From assembly GCA_947627245.1 (NCBI GenBank), contig CANQVH010000018.1, positions 1-56,198 of the forward strand: a stretch of 56,198 nucleotides of DNA. The letters run 5' to 3'. A program made the position numbers and the translations under genes. The DNA comes from an uncultured Lachnospiraceae bacterium (lineage in GTDB: Bacteria; Bacillota; Clostridia; Lachnospirales; Lachnospiraceae). Under the pieces are notes generated by a model. It had not been told where the DNA came from and did not search any database. It saw only the letters and a list, made by a program, of their open reading frames with translations. Shown one piece after another: positions 7,910-16,768 of the stretch (within the stretch, counting starts at the first letter, position 1; the number at the start of each line of letters is the position of its first letter).

Positions 7910-8521
7910 ATGATCGCATATTTGAGGGGGACGGTCGCGCTGGTTGCGCAGACGCGTGTGGTCCTTGAGGTGAACGGAGTCGGATATCAGGTTTTTATCC
8001 ATTCGCGGGACGCTTCCCGGATGCCGGGGCGCGGAGAAGAGATTCTTCTGCACACGTATCTGAGCGTCCGGGAGGATGCGATGCAGTTGTTTGGTTTTTT
8101 GGATGAGGACGATCTGGAGATGTACAAGCTCCTGCTGACGGTGAGCGGAGTCGGTCCGAAGGCGGGACTCGGGATACTCTCGGTTCTGACCGCGGACGAT
8201 CTTCGGTTTGCCGTGCTGTCGGACGATGTGAAAAAAATCTCACAGGCGCCGGGGATCGGTGGCAAGACCGCGAAGAAGCTGATCTTGGAGCTGAAGGATA
8301 AGCTGAGCTTTGAAGATGCGTTTGAGAAGAAGCTGGCGCACAGTGAGGAGGCCGCGGGAGCGGCGCTCGACGACGCGAGGTCCGAGGCGGTGCAGGCGCT
8401 GACGGCGCTGGGGTATTCCGGAAGCGACGCACTGAAGGCGGTGCGCAGCATCGATGCAGATGACGATATGGATACCGAGACGATCCTGAAGCTTGCGCTC
8501 AGGCAGATCTCGTCTCTGTGA
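7910..8521 (+). CDS. ruvA: Holliday junction branch migration protein RuvA
   Basis: A 203-residue RuvA of normal length. RuvA binds the four-way junction as a tetramer and loads RuvB. The N-terminal OB-fold starts MIAYLRGTV. The helix-hairpin-helix region holds [16 protein letters not shown] (about residues 70-85) and a second [19 protein letters not shown] hairpin. The C-terminal RuvB-contacting domain ends near LALRQISSL. The ribosome site is GGAGGAAGAGC just upstream. ruvB follows 20 bp after the stop. No ruvC is present in the window; recU, at 46250, is the expected resolvase in Bacillota. Confidence 0.97.
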   Translation: MIAYLRGTVALVAQTRVVLEVNGVGYQVFIHSRDASRMPGRGEEILLHTYLSVREDAMQLFGFLDEDDLEMYKLLLTVSGVGPKAGLGILSVLTADDLRFAVLSDDVKKISQAPGIGGKTAKKLILELKDKLSFEDAFEKKLAHSEEAAGAALDDARSEAVQALTALGYSGSDALKAVRSIDADDDMDTETILKLALRQISSL

Positions 8522-8541
8522 CATTTCCGATAGGAGAATTT

Positions 8542-9543
8542 ATGGCGAAAAGAATCATAACGACAGATACGACGGAGGAAGATATCCGGCTGGAGCCGGG
8601 ACTCCGTCCGAAGCTTCTGAATGAGTATATCGGGCAGGAGAAGGCGAAGGATACGCTGCGCATTTTTATCGACGCGGCGAAGCAGCGGGAGGACGCGCTG
8701 GATCATGTGTTGTTTTACGGCCCTCCGGGACTCGGCAAGACGACGCTGGCGTGTATCATCGCCAATGAGATGGATGTGAATATCAAGATCACATCCGGGC
8801 CTGCGATCGAAAAACCGGGGGAGATGGCCGCGATCCTGAACAATCTTCAGGAGGGGGACGTCCTGTTTATCGATGAGATACACCGTCTGAATCGGCAGGT
8901 AGAGGAAGTGCTGTATCCGGCGATGGAGGATTTTGCGATCGATATCATGATCGGAAAGGGTGCCGCGGCGCGCTCGATCCGCCTTGACCTTCCCCGTTTT
9001 ACGCTGATCGGAGCGACGACGAGGGCCGGTATGCTCTCCGCGCCTTTGCGGGATCGCTTCGGCGTGGTGAATCATCTGGAATATTACACGGAGAAGGAGC
9101 TTCAGACGATTGTGCTCAGATCCGCCGGCGTGCTGGGCGTGGAGATTGACAATCGCGGGGCGCTCGAGATCGCACGGCGTTCGCGCGGGACGCCGCGTCT
9201 GGCGAATCGGATGCTGAAAAGGGTTCGCGACTATGCACAGGTGCGCTATAATGGAAAAATCTCCTCTGCGGTCGCCGCGGAGGCGCTGGATCTTCTCGAG
9301 GTTGACCGTTTCGGGCTGGATCATATCGACCGCGCGATCTTGGAGCTGATGATCGATAAATTTGGGGGCGGACCGGTCGGTCTTGACACACTTTCGGCGG
9401 CGATCGGCGAGGATCCCGGTACGATTGAGGACGTCTATGAGCCGTACCTTCTGAAAAACGGTTTCCTGAATCGGACGCCGAAGGGACGCGTAGTGACGGA
9501 TCGTGCATACGAGCATCTTGGGAGGAGCCGTGTCGAGGACTAG
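8542..9543 (+). CDS. ruvB: Holliday junction branch migration helicase RuvB
   Basis: A 333-residue AAA+ motor that drives branch migration with RuvA. Walker A is GPPGLGKTT near residue 62, Walker B is [11 protein letters not shown], the sensor 1 region holds [10 protein letters not shown], and the C-terminal winged helix is complete ([12 protein letters not shown]). ATG 8542 has TAGGAG six bases upstream. A GTG at 8518 overlapping the ruvA stop would add eight residues not found in the family. It is transcribed with ruvA. Confidence 0.98.
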   Translation: MAKRIITTDTTEEDIRLEPGLRPKLLNEYIGQEKAKDTLRIFIDAAKQREDALDHVLFYGPPGLGKTTLACIIANEMDVNIKITSGPAIEKPGEMAAILNNLQEGDVLFIDEIHRLNRQVEEVLYPAMEDFAIDIMIGKGAAARSIRLDLPRFTLIGATTRAGMLSAPLRDRFGVVNHLEYYTEKELQTIVLRSAGVLGVEIDNRGALEIARRSRGTPRLANRMLKRVRDYAQVRYNGKISSAVAAEALDLLEVDRFGLDHIDRAILELMIDKFGGGPVGLDTLSAAIGEDPGTIEDVYEPYLLKNGFLNRTPKGRVVTDRAYEHLGRSRVED

Positions 9544-9580
9544 ATTCCGGGAAGATGCCGAACCGTCCGGGAAGAAACAG

Positions 9581-9608
9581 TTGTATTTTTTTCAAATTCG
9601 CTTATAAT
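9581..9608 (+). promoter_or_regulatory. Promoter upstream of zapA
   Basis: TTGTAT (9581-9586), 16 bp, TATAAT (9603-9608), about 32 bp ahead of the zapA start. Confidence 0.65.
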
Positions 9609-9639
9609 GGGTATAAGACCAATGAAAGGAAGGCTAACC

Positions 9640-10053
9640 ATGTCATCCAAGACCAAGACACAAGTGATAATCGCGGGGAAAATATACACGCTCAGCGGCT
9701 ATGAGAGCGAGGAATATCTGCAGCGCGTCGCCACATATCTGAACGGACGGATCTCCGAGTGCAAGAACCTCGAGGGATACCAGAGGATGTCCCCGGAGCT
9801 TCGGGGAATTCTCCTCGACCTGAATGTCGCGGACGACTACTTCAAGATGAAGAAGAGGGTGGAGGAGCTGGAGCAGGAGCTTTCCCAAAAAGACAAAGAG
9901 ATCTATGATTTCAAGCATGAACTGATCACGGCACAGATCAAGCTTGAAAATGCCGGAAAGGACGCCGCGGCGCTGGAAGAGAAGAACGCGCGGCTCCAGA
10001 AGGAAAACATCCAGATGGAGACAAAGCTCCAAGATCAGAAAAAGAGACAGTGA
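9640..10053 (+). CDS. zapA: Cell division protein ZapA
   Basis: A 137-residue ZapA-family protein that bundles FtsZ filaments at the division ring. The N-terminal domain (residues 1-70) has the family's start, an Ile/Val-rich strand with AGKIYTLSGYESEEYLQRVA. Residues 75-137 are a long charged coiled coil (EELEQELSQKDKEIYDF), longer than in E. coli ZapA but usual for clostridia. ATG 9640 is chosen because AAAGGAAGG lies 6-7 nt upstream; an earlier in-frame ATG overlaps the promoter. The neighbouring SEDS/PBP pair fits a cell-envelope theme. Confidence 0.9.
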   Translation: MSSKTKTQVIIAGKIYTLSGYESEEYLQRVATYLNGRISECKNLEGYQRMSPELRGILLDLNVADDYFKMKKRVEELEQELSQKDKEIYDFKHELITAQIKLENAGKDAAALEEKNARLQKENIQMETKLQDQKKRQ

Positions 10054-10143
10054 ATGGGCGGGCTGCAGCAATTCGCATGTATCATCCGGGCGCGGAGGTG
10101 TGTGAGGATTTTTGCAGCTTAACTTTTTCGCAGAGGAGGTATT

Positions 10144-12606
10144 ATGTGCGAACTGCTTGCGCCGGCAGGTTCATATGAAAGCATGATCGCCGCGGTCAAT
10201 GCCGGCGCGGACGCCGTGTATGTGGGCGGCCGGATGTTCGGGGCGCGGGCATACGCGGACAATCCGGACAAGGAGCGGCTGCTTCGCGGACTGGATTACT
10301 GCCATATCCACGGGCGGAAGCTGTACCTCACGGTCAATACGCTCCTGAAAGAGCGGGAGCTTACAGACATGCTTTATCCGTATCTTCTGCCGTATTGGGA
10401 GAACGGCGTCGACGGGCTGATCGTGCAGGATCTCGGGGTGATGCGGTTCGTGCAGGAGCATTTCCCGGGGCTTCCCATTCACGCGAGCACACAGATGACC
10501 GTCACGGGACCGGAGGGGGCGCGTCTGCTGAAGGCTCAGGGCGTTTCGCGCGTCGTGCCTGCGAGGGAGCTGTCCTTGGAGGAGATCCGCGCGATCATAG
10601 AGGAAGCGGGTGTTGAGGTCGAGACGTTTGTTCACGGAGCAATGTGTTATTCTTATTCCGGGCAGTGCCTGTTCAGCAGCCTGCTCGGGGGCAGGAGCGG
10701 CAACCGCGGACGCTGTGCGCAGCCCTGCAGACTTCCTTACCGCGTCGAAGACGCTTCAGCCGCGTATCTGCTCTCTATGAAGGATATGTGTACGCTGGAT
10801 CTTTTGCCGGAGATTCTGGACGCAGGGATCGCGTCGCTCAAGATCGAGGGACGGATGAAGCGGCCGGAGTACACGGCGGGGGTCGTGAGCATATACCGAA
10901 AATATATTGATCTATATCAAAGATCCGGAAAGGAAAACTACCGTGTGGAGGATGAGGATCGCAGCGTCCTGCTCGATTTGTACAACCGCGGCGGGTTTTC
11001 CGAAGGATATTACCATACCCGCAACGGGCGGGAAATGCTGTCGCTGTATCGGCCGAATCACAGGGGAAGGGCCGCTGTCAGGCTCCGCGCCGGGAAGGGC
11101 AAAAACCCGAGATTTACGGCGATCGAGCCGCTTGGAAAAGGTGATGTGATCGAGCTTGCGCCGGGCAGGGAGGTTACGCTCGGGGAGGATATAAAGCGGG
11201 CGGAGACGTTCCGGCTTCCGGGCAGAGTGTCTGAGTATCCTGCGGACGGAGTGTTCTATCGGACAAAGAACGCGCGGCTTCTCGAACAGTTGAAGACACA
11301 ATACATGGACCGGGAGATTCAGGAGAGCGTGAGCGGGACGCTGGCAATCTCTGCAGACGCTCCGGCCGTGCTTACCCTTACCTGCAGGGAGATTCGGGTC
11401 TCGTGTTCGCTTGCGATTGCCGAGCCTGCGAAGAGCCGGCCGACGGACGCGGACACGGTGCTCCGGCAGATGAAGAAGACGGGCAATACGCCTTTTGTAT
11501 TTGAGACCTTAGACCTGTCGCTGGCGGACGGACTGTTCGTTCCGGTCGCAAAGCTGAACGAGCTGAGGCGCGCCGGCCTTTCGATGCTTGAGGAAGCGCT
11601 TTTGGAAAAGGGCAGAAGGAAACCAGCCGCGGGACAGGACACGGATTTCGGACAGGAGATTCAAGTCGGGCAGGGTACACAAGTCGGACAGAGAGCCTGC
11701 ACAGGACAGGACATGCAAGGCGGACAGGAGACCTGCGAAACGCAGAGAACGGATGTAAAGCAGAAAGCGTCGGGGTTTCTTATAAACATTCTTGTGACGA
11801 CCGAGGAACAGCTTGAGGCGGTGCTGGAATGTGAAAGGACCGACATAGATACGGTTTATCTGGACGCTCTGATATTCGCGACGGCAGGGGAACGGTCCTT
11901 GCAGCTTGTCGGGCGCGTAAAGCGCCGTGGCTGGCGCTGTTTCCTGAATTGCCCGGTCGTGCTGCGCAGTCGGGAGCGTGCTTTTCTGTCGGGGAATATG
12001 ATGCGAACGGTGATGAAAGATCTGGACGGCTTCCTTCTTCACACGGTCGACGAGCTTGCTTTTTTCCGGGATTTCATCAGAGAGACCGGAATTTCCGCCA
12101 TTCTCGCGGCGGATGATAATTTTTATGCGTATAATTCCCGGGCGGCGAAGCTTCTGCAAGAATTGGGGATTGGGCGGTTCACGCTTCCGGCGGAGCTGAA
12201 TTTCCGGGAGCTTATGTCTCTGGATACTGGTCGTGCGGAGCTGAATGTATACGGCTTTCAGGCGCTGATGCAGTCGGCGCAGTGCGTAAAAAAGAACACG
12301 GACCGCTGTGTGGAAACTCCCGGGATCACATACCTTACGGATCGAAGGAAGGTCCGTTTCCCGATTCTGAACCGCTGTCCGTTCTGCTGCAATACGATCT
12401 ACAACAGCGTTCCGCTGATGCTGTGCGGCTGCCACGCGGAGCTTGCACGGCTTTCTCCGGCGTTTCTTCGGCTTTCCTTCACCGTCGAGTCGAAGGCGGA
12501 GACGGCTCGTGTGATCGACGTCTGCATGGGCGTCCTGAACAAAGGGGCGGAACCGTCCTTACTCGGCGAGACGACAAGAGGACACTTCAAAAGGGGAGTA
12601 GAATAG
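10144..12606 (+). CDS. U32-family peptidase (collagenase-like) with DUF3656
   Basis: An 820-residue protein. Residues 1-330 are the U32 domain, starting with ELLAPAGSYESMIAAVNAGADAVYVGG and including the signature region ETFVHGAMCYSYSGQCL. GRSGNRGRCAQPCR and a later CPFCC-type cysteine group look like iron-sulfur ligands. A DUF3656-like region follows. U32 proteins such as TrhP and RlhA take part in hydroxylation of tRNA uridine-34 or 23S rRNA, so a role in RNA modification is more likely than proteolysis. Residues about 497-545 form a Gln/Gly-rich linker built of repeats of a five- to seven-residue G-Q unit. The gene is followed four bases later by the SEDS gene. Confidence 0.9.
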   Translation: MCELLAPAGSYESMIAAVNAGADAVYVGGRMFGARAYADNPDKERLLRGLDYCHIHGRKLYLTVNTLLKERELTDMLYPYLLPYWENGVDGLIVQDLGVMRFVQEHFPGLPIHASTQMTVTGPEGARLLKAQGVSRVVPARELSLEEIRAIIEEAGVEVETFVHGAMCYSYSGQCLFSSLLGGRSGNRGRCAQPCRLPYRVEDASAAYLLSMKDMCTLDLLPEILDAGIASLKIEGRMKRPEYTAGVVSIYRKYIDLYQRSGKENYRVEDEDRSVLLDLYNRGGFSEGYYHTRNGREMLSLYRPNHRGRAAVRLRAGKGKNPRFTAIEPLGKGDVIELAPGREVTLGEDIKRAETFRLPGRVSEYPADGVFYRTKNARLLEQLKTQYMDREIQESVSGTLAISADAPAVLTLTCREIRVSCSLAIAEPAKSRPTDADTVLRQMKKTGNTPFVFETLDLSLADGLFVPVAKLNELRRAGLSMLEEALLEKGRRKPAAGQDTDFGQEIQVGQGTQVGQRACTGQDMQGGQETCETQRTDVKQKASGFLINILVTTEEQLEAVLECERTDIDTVYLDALIFATAGERSLQLVGRVKRRGWRCFLNCPVVLRSRERAFLSGNMMRTVMKDLDGFLLHTVDELAFFRDFIRETGISAILAADDNFYAYNSRAAKLLQELGIGRFTLPAELNFRELMSLDTGRAELNVYGFQALMQSAQCVKKNTDRCVETPGITYLTDRRKVRFPILNRCPFCCNTIYNSVPLMLCGCHAELARLSPAFLRLSFTVESKAETARVIDVCMGVLNKGAEPSLLGETTRGHFKRGVE
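11632..11765 (+). repeat. Degenerate G-Q codon repeat inside the U32 gene
   Basis: About 130 bp encode several imperfect copies of a unit reading GQ-x(3-6), with recurring GGACAGGA words at the DNA level. The insert separates the U32/DUF3656 part from the C-terminal domain. Confidence 0.7.
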
Positions 12607-12610
12607 GATT

Positions 12611-14197
12611 ATGATGAATTTGATCATTCAGGTTTCCAAATATCTGATCCTGCTGCTGATGGCGCTGTACACGCTGCAGTGCTTTACGGTGTTTCGGCTG
12701 AAGGACGAGGATGCGAAGGGATACTTGTTCCTGCGCCAGAATATGCTGATGTTTTTTATGCATTTTGTGGCTTTTATGGTGCTGTATCTGGAGCTGTCGG
12801 AGACGACGATCCTGCTGTTCTACGGAGCGCAGGTCCTTTATCTCGCGGCGGTGCTTGTCTTGTTCGGAAATCTGTACTACAAGGCGTCGCGGCTTCTGAT
12901 CAACAACATGTGCATGCTGACGTGTATCGGTTTTATCATGATCACGAGGCTGTCCTATGAGCAGAGCGTCAAGCAGTTCAAGATCGCCGTGATCTCCTCG
13001 GTCGTCGCTCTGCTGATCCCGGTGCTCATACGGAAGCTGCGTTTTATTACGCGGATGTACTGGGCGTATACCCTGCTCGGCATCGGCCTGCTCGGGCTTG
13101 TCGCGATCGCGGCCCGCTCGACCTACGGCGCTAAGATTTCGTTCGACGTGGGCGGGATCTCCCTGCAGCCGTCCGAGTTTGTCAAGATCATCTTTGTCTT
13201 TGCGATCGCAGGTCTGCTCACCCATGCTCGGGATTTCCGGCGCATTGTGATCGCCACGGCGCTCGCGGCGGCCCATGTGCTGATTTTGGTGGTTTCCAAG
13301 GATCTCGGGAGCGCGCTGATCTTCTTTATTACGTATCTGGTGATGCTGTTCGTGGCGACGCGGAATCCGTTCTATGTGCTGGCCGGGATTTTGTCCGGCT
13401 CCGTCGCAGCGGTCGGGGCATACTTTCTGTTCAGTCATGTGCGCGTGCGTGTGGAGGCGTGGAAGGATCCGTTCCGGGATTATCAGGGAGACGGATACCA
13501 GATCGGCCAATCGCTGTTTGCAATCAGCGCCGGGAGCTGGTTCGGCACCGGACTGTGTCAGGGTTCGCCGGGGGCAATTCCGCTCGCGTCAAAGGATATG
13601 ATGTTTTCCGCGATCTGCGAGGAGCTGGGCTGTGTTTTCGGCATCTGCCTGATCTTGGTGTGTATGAGCTGCTTTATCATGTTTGTCAACATCGCGATGC
13701 AGTTGACGAACCGTTATTACCGGCTGGTGGCGGTCGGACTTGGCACGACCTACGCGGTGCAGACCTTTTTGACGGTAGGCGGCGCGACCAAGCTGATCCC
13801 GCTGACCGGCGTGACCTTGCCGCTCGTCAGCTACGGCGGAAGCTCGATGCTGAGCACCCTGATCATGTTTGCGATCGTGCAGGGCCTGTATATGCTTCAG
13901 CGGGATGAGGAGAGCAAGGCCGAGAAGAAGCGGCAGGAGCAGATGCCATATTACGGAGAAGGAAATTATACCGGAGTGCAGGAGGAGTATTATGAGAACG
14001 ACGGATACGCCGAGGCGCAGGAGACGGGCTACGGCCGCGAAGGGTACGGCGGATGGGACGAACCGGAGAACGGATACTATGATCGTGACGGATATTTCGG
14101 ACCTCGATACGAATACTACGCAGACGACGGAACAGACTTCCGGGAGGAGGAAGCGTACCGGGACGAAGAGTACGACAGGAAACCGCGCAGGAGATAA
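12611..14197 (+). CDS. SEDS-family peptidoglycan glycosyltransferase (FtsW/RodA/SpoVE)
   Basis: A 528-residue polytopic membrane protein. About eleven helices run to residue 433. Family marks include the FDVGGISLQPSEFVKIIFVF segment with the conserved P-S-E, the SKDLGSALIFF segment with the catalytic-type Asp, and LPLVSYGGSSML near the end. SEDS proteins polymerise lipid II together with a class B PBP, which is the next gene. Three or four extra helices precede the canonical core. The cytoplasmic tail (about residues 446-528) is very rich in Tyr, Glu, Asp and Gly and ends in Lys/Arg. Its last 206 nt overlap the PBP gene in another frame. RodA, FtsW and SpoVE cannot be told apart here. Confidence 0.93.
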   Translation: MMNLIIQVSKYLILLLMALYTLQCFTVFRLKDEDAKGYLFLRQNMLMFFMHFVAFMVLYLELSETTILLFYGAQVLYLAAVLVLFGNLYYKASRLLINNMCMLTCIGFIMITRLSYEQSVKQFKIAVISSVVALLIPVLIRKLRFITRMYWAYTLLGIGLLGLVAIAARSTYGAKISFDVGGISLQPSEFVKIIFVFAIAGLLTHARDFRRIVIATALAAAHVLILVVSKDLGSALIFFITYLVMLFVATRNPFYVLAGILSGSVAAVGAYFLFSHVRVRVEAWKDPFRDYQGDGYQIGQSLFAISAGSWFGTGLCQGSPGAIPLASKDMMFSAICEELGCVFGICLILVCMSCFIMFVNIAMQLTNRYYRLVAVGLGTTYAVQTFLTVGGATKLIPLTGVTLPLVSYGGSSMLSTLIMFAIVQGLYMLQRDEESKAEKKRQEQMPYYGEGNYTGVQEEYYENDGYAEAQETGYGREGYGGWDEPENGYYDRDGYFGPRYEYYADDGTDFREEEAYRDEEYDRKPRRR

Positions 14198-15671
14198 GAT
14201 TCCGGTCCGTGTGAAGGAAGTCTATTTTGAACAGGAACCGGAGCCGGTTTCGGGCGGTGGGCGCAATACGGAGCTGGGAATCGTCACCTACACGTTTGTG
14301 TTTCTTTTCCTGATCATGATCGGATACCTTGTCTACATCAACGTGTGGAAGACGAAGGAGCTGAATTCCAGCGCCTACAACACAAAGGATATCGCGAATA
14401 TGGATAAATACATCCGCGGGTCGATTTTGTCCGCGGATGGAAGCGTGCTTGCGCAGACGGACGTGCTGGACAACGGCGACGAGGTCCGTGTCTATCCGTT
14501 TGCAAACAAATTCGCCCATATCATCGGATACGCGACGAACGGACAGTCAGGGCTGGAGGCGGCCTGCAACAAAGACCTGCTTTCCTCCCATGTTCCGGCG
14601 CTCTCAAGACTTGAGGAAGAGGAGACGACAAAGACGCGCGGGGATTCGGTCGTGGTGACCCTGAACGCGAATCTTCAGAGCGTGGCGTACGACGCGCTTG
14701 GTTCCTACAACGGGGCGGTCGTCGCGCTGGAGCCGGATACGGGGAAGATCCTTGCCATGGTGTCGAAGCCTGACTTCGATCCGAACACGATCGGAGAAAT
14801 ATGGGAGAGCCTTGTGACGGACAATACGAGCAGCGTCCTGCTGAACCGGGCGACACAGGGACTTTACCCGCCGGGCTCGACGTTCAAGATCCTGACGACG
14901 CTTGCCTATATGCGGCAGAAGCCTGGTGAATTCCGGAACTTCCAATATGAGTGTACTTCGCAGGTCACGGTGAACGACGTCACGATCAACTGCTACAACA
15001 ACACCGCGCACGGGCAGGAGGATCTGAAGGGCGCGTTTTCACATTCCTGCAACACGGCGTTCGCCAGCATCGGGATGGAGCTTGACAACGAGGATTTCAT
15101 CTCTCTGTGCGAGGAATTTCTGTTCAACCGGTCGCTCCCCGTGACGCTGCCGCACAGCACGTCGCAGTTTAATCTGAACAGGGACGCGTCCTACGGAGAA
15201 CAGATGACGACGGCGATCGGGCAGGGCGAGACGCTGATGACGCCGCTGCATATGGCGATGATCGCGGCCACGGCCGCGAATGGCGGGATCCTGATGAAGC
15301 CGTACTGCATCGACCATGTCCAGACGTGCGACGGCGATCTGGTATCCACGACGAAACCGTCAAGATACAAGCGCCTGATGACGGCGGAAGAGGCGCATAT
15401 TCTCAGCGAATACATGCAGGAGACCGTCATAAGCGGGACCGCAACGGAGCTCGGCTGGTACAATTTCACTGCCGCGGGGAAGACCGGGTCGGCAGAGTAT
15501 GTAAACAAAAACGGCGAAGGCACGCACTCATGGTTTGTCGGATTTTCCGATGTGGAGGATCCGGATCTTGTCGTCGCGGTGATCGCGGAGGACGGCGGGA
15601 CAGGCAGCCAGACGGCAGTCCCGATCGCCTCACAGATTTTTCAGGCATATTACGGCATTTACGGGAATTAA
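13992..15671 (+). CDS. Class B penicillin-binding protein (PBP2/FtsI type transpeptidase)
   Basis: A 559-residue membrane-anchored transpeptidase that crosslinks peptidoglycan. One helix lies at about residues 95-117. The active-site motifs are all present: S296-T-F-K299, S-C-N (about residues 355-360), and K497-T-G. ATG 13992 is chosen because GGAGGAG lies five bases upstream. This start overlaps the SEDS gene by 206 nt and gives a basic, Arg/Thr-rich cytoplasmic N-terminus of about 75 residues. A later ATG at 14079 or GTG at 14211 has poorer ribosome sites but cannot be excluded. No PBP dimerisation domain of full length is evident, so this is a short PbpA-like form working with the upstream SEDS protein. 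Confidence 0.9.
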   Translation: MRTTDTPRRRRRATAAKGTADGTNRRTDTMIVTDISDLDTNTTQTTEQTSGRRKRTGTKSTTGNRAGDKIPVRVKEVYFEQEPEPVSGGGRNTELGIVTYTFVFLFLIMIGYLVYINVWKTKELNSSAYNTKDIANMDKYIRGSILSADGSVLAQTDVLDNGDEVRVYPFANKFAHIIGYATNGQSGLEAACNKDLLSSHVPALSRLEEEETTKTRGDSVVVTLNANLQSVAYDALGSYNGAVVALEPDTGKILAMVSKPDFDPNTIGEIWESLVTDNTSSVLLNRATQGLYPPGSTFKILTTLAYMRQKPGEFRNFQYECTSQVTVNDVTINCYNNTAHGQEDLKGAFSHSCNTAFASIGMELDNEDFISLCEEFLFNRSLPVTLPHSTSQFNLNRDASYGEQMTTAIGQGETLMTPLHMAMIAATAANGGILMKPYCIDHVQTCDGDLVSTTKPSRYKRLMTAEEAHILSEYMQETVISGTATELGWYNFTAAGKTGSAEYVNKNGEGTHSWFVGFSDVEDPDLVVAVIAEDGGTGSQTAVPIASQIFQAYYGIYGN

Positions 15672-15715
15672 ACGGGGAAATCCGCGCGATTATCACATTG
15701 TATACCGATTTCAGG

Positions 15716-15744
15716 TTGCACGATCTTCAAAAAAGAGTTATACT
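15716..15744 (+). promoter_or_regulatory. Promoter upstream of the Nudix gene
   Basis: TTGCAC (15716-15721), 17 bp, TATACT (15739-15744), about 44 bp before the Nudix start codon. Confidence 0.65.
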
Positions 15745-15787
15745 GATTGCAGTCATTTGCGGCACAACGCAGACAGGAGGGATTGCA

Positions 15788-16240
15788 ATGATCGAGGCAA
15801 CAAGCTGTGGCGGTGTGGTGATATTCAGAGGAAAGATACTTGTCTTATACAAAAGTTACAAGAACAAGTACGAGGGCTGGGTTCTGCCCAAGGGTACGGT
15901 GGAGGAAGGCGAGAAGTACGAGGAAACGGCGGCCCGCGAGGTGCGGGAGGAGACCGGCGTCACGGCTTCCATCATAAAGTATATCGGGAAGAGCCAGTAC
16001 ACCTTTAATGTGCCGGAGGATACGGTCGCGAAGGACGTGCACTGGTATCTGATGATGGCAGACAGCTATTACAGCAAACCGCAGCGGGAGGAGTATTTCA
16101 TCGACTCAGGGTATTACAAATATCATGAAGCGTATCATCTTCTCAAGTTTTCCAACGAGAAGATGATTCTTGAAAAGGCGTACAATGAATATTTGAATCT
16201 GAAAAAGAACAATCTTTGGGGAAGAAGAAAATACTTTTAG
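15788..16240 (+). CDS. Nudix hydrolase
   Basis: A 150-residue protein with a perfect Nudix box (G-x5-E-x7-REVREETGV, about residues 38-60). These enzymes hydrolyse nucleoside diphosphates linked to another group, using metal held by the box glutamates. The start is ATG 15788, preceded by AGGAGGG; readings that extend upstream run into the PBP gene in another frame. The KYEGWVLPKG segment before the box is typical of the Ap4A/house-cleaning branch, but the substrate cannot be assigned. A promoter lies upstream and a terminator downstream, so it is probably a single-gene unit. Confidence 0.9.
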   Translation: MIEATSCGGVVIFRGKILVLYKSYKNKYEGWVLPKGTVEEGEKYEETAAREVREETGVTASIIKYIGKSQYTFNVPEDTVAKDVHWYLMMADSYYSKPQREEYFIDSGYYKYHEAYHLLKFSNEKMILEKAYNEYLNLKKNNLWGRRKYF

Positions 16241-16250
16241 TCCAAATGAA

Positions 16251-16289
16251 GCCGGGATTTCGCTGTCTGCGGGATCTCGGCGCTTTTTT
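16251..16289 (+). terminator. Terminator after the Nudix gene
   Basis: GCCGGGAT (16251-16258) pairs with ATCTCGGC (16274-16281) with one G-U pair, followed by GCTTTTTT. Confidence 0.8.
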
Positions 16290-16333
16290 GATAAGCCGTT
16301 TTGCTTTTTCAAAGGACAGACAGGAGGACGGTC

Positions 16334-16651
16334 ATGAACTGGTATTGTGACCTTTATCTCGGGAAAGCCGCCCGTGAGAAAAAAGAGAAACTGATTCAAA
16401 AGATAGAATCGGGGAAAACTCCAGTCAATACGTATCTTCTGACGCTTGCGCCGGGGGAGGCGAATCAGCTTGAGATCGTTCCGGCATGGAATCTGAAATT
16501 CGAGCGGAACCGCGCGAAGCTTCCGCTGATCGTCGGGATCGGGTACGGCAGAGCCGAGGCGTTTGAACTCGTCCGCAGGATCACGGAGGACGTATACCGC
16601 GAGACGAAGGGCGCGGATCTGAAGGAGTATTTCCGGCAAAGGCTCGGCTGA
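16334..16651 (+). CDS. Conserved hypothetical protein, 105 aa
   Basis: A 105-residue soluble protein of unknown function, starting MNWYCDLYLG with AGGAGG upstream of ATG 16334. It resembles small proteins I remember from other Lachnospiraceae, but I cannot name a family. The N-terminal third is helical and Lys-rich (AAREKKEKLIQKI); the C-terminal half predicts alternating strand and helix. It begins right after the Nudix terminator and precedes DUF2953. The end of the gene carries the first copy of a short duplicated segment. Confidence 0.7.
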   Translation: MNWYCDLYLGKAAREKKEKLIQKIESGKTPVNTYLLTLAPGEANQLEIVPAWNLKFERNRAKLPLIVGIGYGRAEAFELVRRITEDVYRETKGADLKEYFRQRLG

Positions 16652-16747
16652 GCGCCGGCGCGGGCAGTCCGCAGCGATGAGACGTGCCGGTTTGTCGAGC
16701 CGAAGCTTCGGCTGAGCGACGACGCGGGCAGTCTGTAACTATGAGAC
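16645..16747 (+). repeat. Imperfect 64-bp tandem duplication
   Basis: The segment at 16645-16683 (CGGCTGAGCG...GCGATGAGAC) recurs at 16709-16747 with several changes; CGCGGGCAGT is shared exactly. The first copy overlaps the stop codon of the 105-residue protein. Confidence 0.75.
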
Positions 16748-16768
16748 AGAAAGGGCGTCAGGAAGAAT

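Noticed and set aside
7987..9516. 509-codon minus-strand open frame opposite ruvA/ruvB
   Set aside because: It lies wholly antisense to two certain genes, has no recognisable protein sequence and is rich in Arg/His/Leu as expected from GC-rich antisense reading.
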